From assembly GCA_026419655.1 (NCBI GenBank), contig JANZZA010000410.1, forward strand, positions 1 through 5,579: DNA of 5,579 bases, given 5' to 3'. Origin of the DNA: Armatimonadota bacterium. GTDB taxonomy: Bacteria > Armatimonadota > Zipacnadia > Zipacnadales > FEN-943. The notes under the pieces were generated by a model that ran no database searches, was not told the DNA's origin, and saw only the letters and a program-made list of their open reading frames with translations. Made by a program: the position numbers and the translations under genes. Each line of letters opens with the position of its first letter. The first letter of the stretch is position 1. Positions 1 through 4,816 of this stretch are shown here, one piece after another.

Positions 1-455
1 GGTATCTGCGACAGGTCTTGGCCCAAGAAGGTTGGTTCCGAGAGCGAAAGGGGAGAGCCGAGGGCTGGCCCGTTGAACAGGGGGACCCAGCCGTAGCTGG
101 TCACGCCCCAGCCGTGGCCACCTTCTGACAGGGGCCGGTACCAGGAAGCGTCCGACTTGCACCGGAAAAGCTGTCGGTTCCGTATATATGGCTCCATAAG
201 TACGTGCAGGGGCTGGCAGAAATCCCAGTCGCTGCCGTCGTTGTCCTCGCGCGGGTCAACCTGCGGGAGAAGATCGTCGTAGTCCTGCGCGTACATCTGC
301 ACGGCCATGCCTATTTGGCGCAGGTTGGACAGACAGTTAGCCTTCCGCGCCTGCTCTCGTGCCCTGGAGAACACCGGGAAAAGGATGCTCGCCAGGATCG
401 AGATGATGGCGATAACCACTAATAACTCGATCAACGTAAAACCAGCGCGACGCAT
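1..455 (-). CDS. Type II secretion/pseudopilin-like protein with prepilin N-terminal methylation signal (3' part missing)
   Basis: The visible part is 151 codons, open to the window edge, so the C-terminus is missing. A short basic leader (MRRAG) is followed by FTLIE, the prepilin peptidase recognition site; cleavage is expected between G5 and F6, with E10 as the conserved fifth residue of the mature protein. Residues 11-28 form the hydrophobic helix. Residues 29-62 carry an FSRAREQARKAN block, then CLSNLRQIG and MYAQDYDD, typical of the large pseudopilin families of Armatimonadota and Planctomycetota. C80 and C99 flank a W/Y-rich globular stretch. Family members are exported, membrane-anchored, and may assemble in pseudopili or stay as surface proteins; their cargo is usually unknown. 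AAGGAGGA lies 7 nt before the ATG. The gene follows the STN-domain gene on the same strand after 85 bp, so co-transcription is possible. Family assignment is firm; function is not known. Confidence 0.93.
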   Translation of the reverse strand, partial: MRRAGFTLIELLVVIAIISILASILFPVFSRAREQARKANCLSNLRQIGMAVQMYAQDYDDLLPQVDPREDNDGSDWDFCQPLHVLMEPYIRNRQLFRCKSDASWYRPLSEGGHGWGVTSYGWVPLFNGPALGSPLSLSEPTFLGQDLSQI

Positions 456-462
456 GTAGTTG

Positions 463-470
463 TCCTCCTT
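463..470 (-). promoter_or_regulatory. Ribosome binding site of the pilin-like gene
   Basis: On the minus strand this reads AAGGAGGA, a near-perfect anti-16S match, 7 nt before the ATG at 455. It fixes the start of the pilin-like protein directly before the MRRAG leader. Confidence 0.85.
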
Positions 471-540
471 GTCTGATTTGAGGTTTTCGGGTCTGCGTAC
501 TGTTTGTGCTTAGGTGCCTTCCGGGCGAGTTCTCCCTGGG

Positions 541-1503
541 TCAGCGGCCCAGGGGCAGTTTGCTGACGGCCTGCACGAGGGGGGCCAGCTCGGCCTGCTG
601 GCTCGCCGGCAGACGCAAGTACACGCCGATGCCCGCCCGGACGTACGGCCCTATAGCTGCCATAAGCTCCTGCTGGCCTTCCGGCGAGAACTGGGCAAAG
701 CGGTCGGCGAAGCGGTTCAGGCCGCCCGCAATGCGCTGAATAATGCGCTGGCGGTCTTCCCTGGGCATTTTGAAGAACTCGTCAATGGCGCGCTGCATCC
801 CTTGGGCGACTTCTTCGGGGCTGGGCGCCACGCCCTGCATGCGCCGGGCCGCCTCCCGCAACACCTGCTCCTGCTCCTCTGGCGCCATCTGCATGAACCG
901 CTCGAACTCCGCCTCGGGGTCAACAGGCTCGAGGTACAGCCCCCGCACCCATTTTGCCCCAAGCTTCTCCGCCAGGCCGTTGAGCACGTCCTCAACTGCC
1001 GCTTCCTTAAAGTCCACCGCAAGCTTGGGCATTTTTTCGATTACCGCCTCATCCGCCAAAACCTTCAGCTGAGCCGATGTGCTCACCACGGCCAGCACTG
1101 TCGCCGTTTCCATCTCCGGCAGGCCGACGGTTATCTTACGGTCGGGCAGGTCGAATTTGGGCTGCTTGGTGGGCACACGGTCTTCGGGCACCAGAAAAAC
1201 AGCCGGTCGCGGTGCTGCCTGCACGTGCGCAGCGACCATAACGAGCACCCGGAAAGGCTTACCGGTGCTCTGAAGCGTGACGGTCTTTTCGCCAAGCTCT
1301 GGGGCCGCTCGAAAGAGGTATCCAGACTGGTCGGACAACTGTTTCAGGGCGTCGGGCAGTGCCGTTTCCTGGAAGCTGACCGTTATTTCTGCCTCGTCGA
1401 GCGAATCTGGCTCAGGCAAGTTACGATAGCGCCATGCCGGCTGTGCAAGGGCGCTGGCCACGCACAGGAACAAGACGGTGCTCATGAGCAAAGGACTCCT
1501 CAT
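541..1503 (-). CDS. Secreted protein with two STN-like modules and a C-terminal helical repeat region, function unknown
   Basis: The protein has 320 residues. MRSPLLMSTVLFLCVASALA is a signal peptide with likely cleavage near A20, so it acts outside the cytoplasmic membrane. Residues 39-108 and 123-195 look like two tandem copies of one module: both open with an ITV strand, continue through a short helix (ALKQL; TVLAVV), then a strand and second helix (TGKPFRVLVMVAA; VDFKEAAVEDVLNGLAE). This resembles the STN (secretin and TonB N-terminal short) domain. Residues 200-310 are charged and helical and repeat a core of an aromatic residue, two residues, M/F/L, then P and a Gln-rich helix, with prolines at 207, 247, 274 and 299. 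No secretin beta-domain follows, so it is not itself a secretin. The reading frame stays open upstream to 1878, but that stretch lies antisense to the deacetylase; 1503 has a GGGAGG site and begins the signal peptide. An ATG at 1485, with AGGAG before it, is an alternative start. I do not recognise a named family. Confidence 0.8.
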   Translation of the reverse strand: MRSPLLMSTVLFLCVASALAQPAWRYRNLPEPDSLDEAEITVSFQETALPDALKQLSDQSGYLFRAAPELGEKTVTLQSTGKPFRVLVMVAAHVQAAPRPAVFLVPEDRVPTKQPKFDLPDRKITVGLPEMETATVLAVVSTSAQLKVLADEAVIEKMPKLAVDFKEAAVEDVLNGLAEKLGAKWVRGLYLEPVDPEAEFERFMQMAPEEQEQVLREAARRMQGVAPSPEEVAQGMQRAIDEFFKMPREDRQRIIQRIAGGLNRFADRFAQFSPEGQQELMAAIGPYVRAGIGVYLRLPASQQAELAPLVQAVSKLPLGR

Positions 1504-1511
1504 ACCATTGT

Positions 1512-1518
1512 GCCTCCC
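1512..1518 (-). promoter_or_regulatory. Ribosome binding site of the STN-domain gene
   Basis: The minus strand reads GGGAGGC about 9 nt before the ATG at 1503. Together with the signal peptide beginning there, it argues against any start inside the 1504-1878 extension of the reading frame. Confidence 0.65.
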
Positions 1519-1630
1519 GCTATAGTGCGACCTTCCGGTGAACTGGCCCGTTAGTCTTGACGCTCTAGCTGGAGCAAGGTTCCCCTGCTTGCTGCAGGAA
1601 TGGGCGAGAGGGCGCAGAAGAGCGCTGCGA

Positions 1631-1636
1631 GGAGGG
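1631..1636 (+). promoter_or_regulatory. Ribosome binding site of the deacetylase-like gene
   Basis: GGAGGG lies 8-9 nt before the ATG at 1645. It favours that start over the in-frame ATG at 1600, whose 15 extra residues (basic, GERAQKSAARRDRT) have no place in the deacetylase fold. Confidence 0.75.
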
Positions 1637-1644
1637 ATAGGACC

Positions 1645-2478
1645 ATGACCGTGTATGCGGCATCCTACGACCTTGAGAATGCCGACCTTTGCCCGGCTGG
1701 CGCCGCAAAGCTGGTGGAAATCCATCGCAAATACGAGGTGCCGGCTACCTTTTTCTGCGTAGGGCAGGTGGTCGAGCAGCGGGCCGATGACCTCAAGCGC
1801 ATTTTTGACGACGATCCGCTTTTCGACATCCAGTCCCATACCTATTCGCATCCCGCGCTCAGGACCAGCCCTATCCAAGGGCCCGGGGTATCAATCGAGG
1901 AGCTTTACATTCAGGTTGGGCGGGCTGCTGACATCATTGCGGATGTTTTCGGCCATCGGCCCATCGCCACTCGATCCGGCGGTGGCTTCTACAGGGGCAT
2001 GCAGGGCGAGCCCGACCGGCTGAAGGTGTTCGTGGAATGCGGAATGAAATACATTAGCACTGACCTGCGTGGCCCCTTCGACACAATCCCTTCTCCCTTC
2101 ACCATGCCTTACACCTATGCCGCTGATGGTTTTCCCGAGCTTTGGGAGCTTCCGACCCACGGCTGGCACGATAACGTACTCAAGTGGGGCGGCCACCCGA
2201 CCATGTTTCCACCCATCTATCCCTTCGCTGGCCGACTGGATGTGGTGAAGACCGTCCAGGAAGACTTCGAGGCGGCCAAGCCCTGGGTGGACTATGCTGT
2301 GGAGCAGGGGCTTCCGTATGTGGGAATTGTCTATCACCCCTGGTCGGTCTACAAGTTCGACCCCGACTGCGGCACGATTGATTTGCTCCTCGGCTACGTG
2401 AAGAGTCTCGGCCTTGAGGTCATAACCTATACCGAGCTTTACCGGCGTCTAGCGGCTGGGGAGATAAAGGTCGGCTGA
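1645..2478 (+). CDS. Polysaccharide deacetylase-like (NodB fold) protein, cytoplasmic
   Basis: The protein has 277 residues and starts directly with the first strand (MTVYAASYDLEN), without signal peptide. It follows the NodB-homology order of carbohydrate esterase family 4 and related amidohydrolases: SYDLE at 7-11 in place of motif 1, ATFFCVG at 34-40, the metal-binding motif 2 HTYSH at 65-69 (H65, H69), motif 3 RSGGGFYRG at 110-118, TDLRGPFD at 139-146, and YHPW at 230-233 with H231 at the motif-5 position. Family enzymes remove N- or O-acetyl groups from sugars, or hydrolyse allantoin-type amides, with a divalent metal. Motif 1 lacks the usual paired aspartates (TFDD): only D9 remains, followed by L and E, so metal binding or substrate may differ. 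The cytoplasmic location suits an intracellular sugar or small-molecule substrate better than cell-wall glycan. It runs divergently from the STN-domain gene and 260 bp ahead of the fucosidase. The fold is well supported; the substrate is unknown. Confidence 0.88.
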   Translation: MTVYAASYDLENADLCPAGAAKLVEIHRKYEVPATFFCVGQVVEQRADDLKRIFDDDPLFDIQSHTYSHPALRTSPIQGPGVSIEELYIQVGRAADIIADVFGHRPIATRSGGGFYRGMQGEPDRLKVFVECGMKYISTDLRGPFDTIPSPFTMPYTYAADGFPELWELPTHGWHDNVLKWGGHPTMFPPIYPFAGRLDVVKTVQEDFEAAKPWVDYAVEQGLPYVGIVYHPWSVYKFDPDCGTIDLLLGYVKSLGLEVITYTELYRRLAAGEIKVG

Positions 2479-2541
2479 CTCGAGGATTGGGCGGACGCAC
2501 GCCGGAGGCCGAGCGGCAGGAGTTAGCAGGCGTTGCGGCAA

Positions 2542-2612
2542 CAGCACGAGAAAGTTTGGGAAGGGGGTCTGGGGGAGAACCCTTTTCAAAGGGTTTCCCC
2601 CAGAAAAATGCG
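2542..2612 (+). repeat. Palindromic intergenic repeat, copy 1
   Basis: This lies 63 bp past the deacetylase-like gene. The first 62 bp match copy 2 at 58 of 62 positions. The core is a hairpin: GGGGGAGAACCC at 2571-2582, an 8-nt loop (TTTTCAAA), and GGGTTTCCCCC at 2591-2601, pairing along 11 bp with one bulged G. It is preceded by AAGTTTGGGAAGGGGGTCTG and followed by an AAAAAT-CG tail also seen, slightly altered, after copy 3. No T-run follows the hairpin on either strand, so it is not a standard intrinsic terminator, though it may impede polymerase or protect mRNA ends. Its strand assignment is arbitrary. Confidence 0.85.
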
Positions 2613-2660
2613 CGGAGGCGTTTATCGGTTTTCAGTATTGCTCTGTCGAAAATCTTCACT

Positions 2661-2689
2661 ACCACGCAACATTTCTGTGGGGTTGTGGT
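2661..2689 (+). repeat. Small imperfect hairpin in the fucosidase leader region
   Basis: ACCAC at 2661-2665 and AAC at 2668-2670 can pair with GTT at 2682-2684 and GTGGT at 2685-2689, giving 8 bp with a 2-nt bulge and an 11-nt loop. It lies about 50 bp before the fucosidase start. It could be an operator or leader structure, or chance; nothing else supports a role. Confidence 0.3.
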
Positions 2690-2723
2690 CGTACGGTCGG
2701 TTGGGGCGCAGGATAGCCCCGAC

Positions 2724-2730
2724 AAGGAGG
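2724..2730 (+). promoter_or_regulatory. Ribosome binding site of the fucosidase gene
   Basis: AAGGAGG lies 8 nt before the ATG at 2739. It decides the start against the in-frame ATG at 2487, because the 84 extra codons there run through repeat copy 1 and would bury the signal peptide. Confidence 0.9.
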
Positions 2731-2738
2731 GGGTCACT

Positions 2739-4409
2739 ATGAAGAGCGTGGCACTGACATTGGCGGTGGCGCCCGCACTCGTGTGCGTTGCTATAGCTTC
2801 GGCACAAGAGGAGGCGGTCCCAGTGGACCCTGGGGCGCCGGCGGAGAGCATACGGGCCTGGGTCAATGACCGCTACGGCATGTTCATCCACTGGGGCATT
2901 TACTCGCTCCTTGGCCGCGGCGAATGGGTGATGTTTGTCGAAAAGATTCCGGTGGAGGAGTACGAGAAGCTGCAGGGGCGGTTCAATCCAACCCGCTTCG
3001 ACGCCGAGGCTTGGGTGCGCCTAGCGAAAGCCGCCGGCCAGCGCTACATCACCATCACCAGCAAGCACCACGATGGCTTCTGCATGTTTGACAGCGCCTT
3101 GACCACCTACACTTCAATGCATTCGCCAGCCCGCCGGGACTTCATCGGCGAGCTTACCCGCGCCTGCCAGCGGAACGGCATAAAAATTCAGTATTACTAC
3201 TCCCTGCTTGACTGGCACCATCCCGACTATCGCAACAACTTCCCGGCCTATCTCGACTACGCTTTCGGCCAGGTGCGCGAGCTTTGTACCAAGTACGGCA
3301 AAATAGACGGCATCTGGTTTGACGGCGGCTGGGAACATTCCTGGCAAGACTGGCAGGCCCCCAAGCTCATCGCCATGATTCGCCAACTTCAGCCTCATGC
3401 GCTGGTCAACGACCGCGCCGGGTGGGGCGGCGATTATGCTACCCCTGAGCAGACCATCCCGCCGGGCATGTTGGGCGGCCGGCTCTTCGAGTGCTGTTTC
3501 ACGATAAACAACAGTTGGGGCTATAACGTTCATGACCGGGCTTTCAAATCGCCGCAGCAAATAGTCATGATGCTGGCGGACATCGTGGGCAAGGGGGGAA
3601 ATCTGCTGCTCAACGTCGGCCCACTGCCGACAGGAGAAATCCAGGTGGAGCAGGCCTCGCGGCTGCGGCAGGTGGGCGAGTGGCTGGCCAAGTACGGCGA
3701 GTCAATCTACGGCTGTGGGGCCAGTCCCTTCCCCCAGACGCCCTGGGGAAAATGCACGGCCAGGAGCAGCCGCCTTTACATTCATCTCTTCGAGTGGCCC
3801 GGGCGTGAAGTAACGCTTTTGGGCCTGCGGAACAAGGTGAAATCCGCGAGGCTGCTCAAGGGAAACGTGCCCGTGAAGGCGCGGCTGGGCGATGATGGCG
3901 TAGTCCTGGGCCTGCCGGAAGAGTTCACTCCAGACCTGCTTGATACAGTGGTGGCAGTTGACCTCGATGGGCCGCCGGTGGTGGAGTTTTTCGTACGCCA
4001 GGCCGATGACGGGACTGTGCGGCTGGCGGCGGAGCTTGCCCAGATTCACGGCAGCCGGCTCATGTGTGAGACGAAACCCGGCCCTGACGGCGCTCCCGTA
4101 CCTAACCTGGGCTTCTGGGTTGACGCTAATGATTGGGCGTCGTGGCGCATGTCCCTTGAGCGCGGCGGGGAGTATGAGGTTGAGGTGGAGTGGGCTAATG
4201 CCCCGGGCACGGGCGGGGAGATGGAGATTGACATAGGCGGCCGCAAGCTTGTCTTCGTGACGGAGGAAACTGGCGGCTGGGACAAGTTCCGCAAGAAAAC
4301 CATTGGGACGGTGGAGTTGCCGCGCGGCAAGCACGACGTGGCCGTGCGCGTAATCAAGATGTCCGGCGCCATGACGAACCTTCGCGCGATCATACTGCGG
4401 CCAGCGTAA
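2739..4409 (+). CDS. Secreted alpha-L-fucosidase, glycoside hydrolase family 29, with C-terminal beta-sandwich module
   Basis: The protein has 556 residues. The first 22 or so (MKSVALTLAV through ASA) are a signal peptide, so it acts in the periplasm or outside. The GH29 barrel covers about 35-330: RYGMFIHWGIYS at 45-56, FNPTRFDAEAW at 82-92, SKHHDGFCMFDS at 108-119 with fucose-contacting histidines, YYYSLLDWHHPDY at 152-164, and IWFDGGW at 192-198 with D195 in the nucleophile position. FECCFTINNSWGY at 250-262 has E251 as an acid/base candidate, a role not certain across this family. GNLLLNVGPLPTGEI at 287-301 closes the barrel. Residues 335-420 fit the usual small C-terminal sandwich. Residues 425-556 are extra: a GEYEVEVEWANAPG stretch at 477-490 and an MTNLRAIILRP end resemble beta-sandwich appendages on secreted sulfatases and fucosidases, and may bind carbohydrate. 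Retaining hydrolysis of terminal alpha-L-fucose is expected; linkage preference cannot be read here. Confidence 0.95.
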   Translation: MKSVALTLAVAPALVCVAIASAQEEAVPVDPGAPAESIRAWVNDRYGMFIHWGIYSLLGRGEWVMFVEKIPVEEYEKLQGRFNPTRFDAEAWVRLAKAAGQRYITITSKHHDGFCMFDSALTTYTSMHSPARRDFIGELTRACQRNGIKIQYYYSLLDWHHPDYRNNFPAYLDYAFGQVRELCTKYGKIDGIWFDGGWEHSWQDWQAPKLIAMIRQLQPHALVNDRAGWGGDYATPEQTIPPGMLGGRLFECCFTINNSWGYNVHDRAFKSPQQIVMMLADIVGKGGNLLLNVGPLPTGEIQVEQASRLRQVGEWLAKYGESIYGCGASPFPQTPWGKCTARSSRLYIHLFEWPGREVTLLGLRNKVKSARLLKGNVPVKARLGDDGVVLGLPEEFTPDLLDTVVAVDLDGPPVVEFFVRQADDGTVRLAAELAQIHGSRLMCETKPGPDGAPVPNLGFWVDANDWASWRMSLERGGEYEVEVEWANAPGTGGEMEIDIGGRKLVFVTEETGGWDKFRKKTIGTVELPRGKHDVAVRVIKMSGAMTNLRAIILRPA

Positions 4410-4439
4410 TGAGCGAGCCGTGGGCGTGGGTGGTGGGAG

Positions 4440-4560
4440 CAGCACGAATAAGTTTGGGAAGGGGGTCTGGAGGAGAACCCTTTTCAAAGCGTTTCCCCCA
4501 GCAGGGGGAACCCCCCTTTGGGCAAAAAGCGGGGTTCCCCCTGCACCCCCTCCCCGTAAA
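4440..4560 (+). mobile_element. Palindromic intergenic repeat, copy 2, long form (MITE-like or REP-like)
   Basis: This starts 30 bp after the fucosidase stop. The first 62 bp (4440-4501) match copy 1 at 58 of 62 positions. The first hairpin pairs 4469-4480 with 4489-4499 and is weakened by two changes (GGAGG for GGGGG, GCG for GGG). A second hairpin with a perfect 14-bp stem follows at 4501-4544. The outer ends also match: GGGAAGGGGGT at 4456-4466 against ACCCCCTCCCC at 4545-4555, 10 of 11 complementary, with TTT and AAA just outside. The whole could thus fold as a cruciform with two inner arms. Terminal inverted repeats and no coding capacity fit a small non-autonomous element; no target-site duplication or transposase is visible, so mobility is inferred. 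Confidence 0.65.
4501..4544 (+). repeat. Perfect 14-bp inverted repeat inside repeat copy 2
   Basis: GCAGGGGGAACCCC at 4501-4514 is exactly complementary to GGGGTTCCCCCTGC at 4531-4544, with a 16-nt loop. Ten of the 14 pairs are G-C or C-G. It would form a very stable RNA or DNA hairpin, but no T-run follows on either strand, so a standard intrinsic terminator is not supported. Copies 1 and 3 lack it. Confidence 0.9.
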
Positions 4561-4595
4561 TGCTCGTGCTCCCTGGCGGAGGTGCGCCGACACAA

Positions 4596-4638
4596 CTCCG
4601 TGCGCTGAAAGCCAAGCGGCTCGTAGCTCCGCACGGAG
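4596..4638 (+). repeat. 9-bp perfect inverted repeat between repeat copies 2 and 3
   Basis: CTCCGTGCG at 4596-4604 pairs with CGCACGGAG at 4630-4638 across 25 nt. The interior contains a smaller possible stem, AGCC at 4610-4613 and GGCT at 4618-4621. The sequence is unlike the G-run palindromes on either side, so it is either a separate repeat family or the middle part of a larger composite element spanning copies 2 and 3. It occurs once in this window. Confidence 0.6.
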
Positions 4639-4640
4639 GA

Positions 4641-4705
4641 CGAGCAAGTTTGGGAAGGAGAGTGGGGGAGACCCCTTTTCAAGAGGATTCTCGCGCTAAA
4701 ATCCG
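4641..4705 (+). repeat. Palindromic intergenic repeat, copy 3, degenerate
   Basis: This shares AAGTTTGGGAAGG at 4646-4658, a GGGGGAGACCCC left arm at 4664-4675 and the TTTTCAA loop with copies 1 and 2. The right arm is eroded (AGGATTCTCGC in place of GGGTTTCCCCC). It then ends with TAAAATCCG, close to the AAAAATGCG tail of copy 1. It therefore belongs to the short form and appears older or less constrained than copies 1 and 2. Confidence 0.75.
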
Positions 4706-4802
4706 TTGTGTCCTTCTTAACTTTCTGGGGTCAGCCAGTCGTGACCAAAGCGGCGGGAGAGCCGTCATTTCTTGTGGTGTCAGGAGCAGAATTTCCATGC
4801 GA

Positions 4803-4807
4803 GGGAG
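4803..4807 (+). promoter_or_regulatory. Ribosome binding site of the phosphatase-superfamily gene
   Basis: GGGAG lies 9 nt before GTG at 4817. The in-frame ATG at 4835 has a GAGG only 3 nt upstream, too close to work, and would remove the basic KRAR n-region of the signal sequence. The GTG start is therefore preferred. Confidence 0.65.
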
Positions 4808-4816
4808 TGGCTAGAG

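Larger units (their letters stand above)
1504..1644. other. Divergent intergenic region between the STN-domain gene and the deacetylase-like gene
   Basis: This 141-bp spacer must hold the promoters of two genes transcribed away from each other, unless one is driven from inside its neighbour. It contains a small inverted repeat, AGCAAG at 1573-1578 and CTTGCT at 1588-1593 with a 9-nt loop, which could be an operator or mRNA hairpin. A TATAGT on the plus strand at 1521-1526 resembles a -10 box and a TTGACG at 1557-1562 resembles a -35 box, but neither has a convincing partner at the right distance. I therefore call no promoter. Confidence 0.5.
4410..4816. other. Repeat-rich intergenic region without a credible gene
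   Basis: This 407-bp gap separates the fucosidase from the phosphatase-like gene. It holds repeat copy 2 with its extension (4440-4560), a second type of inverted repeat (4596-4638) and eroded repeat copy 3 (4641-4705). The remaining 110 bp before the next gene show nothing recognisable beyond its ribosome binding site. Reading frames through the region translate the repeat itself (for example SLGRGSGGEPFSK, also present in the translation of copy 1) and have no Shine-Dalgarno support. Any promoter of the downstream gene should lie in 4706-4800, but I see no convincing -35/-10 pair. Confidence 0.7.

Noticed and set aside
541..1503. Calling the STN-domain protein a secretin (GspD/PilQ)
   Set aside because: There is no secretin beta-domain; after the two modules the protein is a charged helical repeat and ends at 320 residues, shorter than secretins.
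514..1554. 346-codon plus-strand open frame opposite the STN-domain gene
   Set aside because: The minus-strand product has a signal peptide, repeated modules and a ribosome binding site, while this product is His/Arg/Leu-rich without domains, as expected of an antisense frame in GC-rich DNA.
1521..1562. Promoter boxes TATAGT (1521-1526) and TTGACG (1557-1562) on the plus strand
   Set aside because: Neither has a matching partner at 16-18 bp: the sequence 17 bp before TATAGT is CCTCAT and the sequence 17 bp after TTGACG is TTCCCC.
1504..1878. 125-codon upstream extension of the STN-domain protein on the minus strand
   Set aside because: It crosses the intergenic spacer and lies antisense to the well-supported deacetylase-like gene; the signal peptide starts at 1503 with a GGGAGG site.
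2487..2738. In-frame 84-codon N-terminal extension of the fucosidase
   Set aside because: It runs through repeat copy 1, lacks a ribosome binding site, and would place the signal peptide internally; AAGGAGG and the signal peptide define 2739.
2571..4544. Repeat hairpins as intrinsic terminators
   Set aside because: The stems are strong, but neither strand has a T-run directly after them; copy 1 is followed by an A-run on the plus strand and by a C-rich stretch on the minus strand.
3702..4682. 326-codon minus-strand open frame over the fucosidase 3' end and spacer
   Set aside because: Antisense to the GH29 gene and through the repeats; low-complexity basic product with no recognisable motif.
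4409..4699. 96-codon plus-strand frame whose ATG overlaps the fucosidase stop (TAATG)
   Set aside because: The overlap looks like translational coupling, but the product is mostly translated repeat (SLGRGSGGEPFSK, also found in the frame through copy 1) and has no ribosome binding site.
2542..4705. CRISPR-like array
   Set aside because: The three copies are about 1.9 kb and 0.2 kb apart, differ in form, and have no regular spacers or cas genes.
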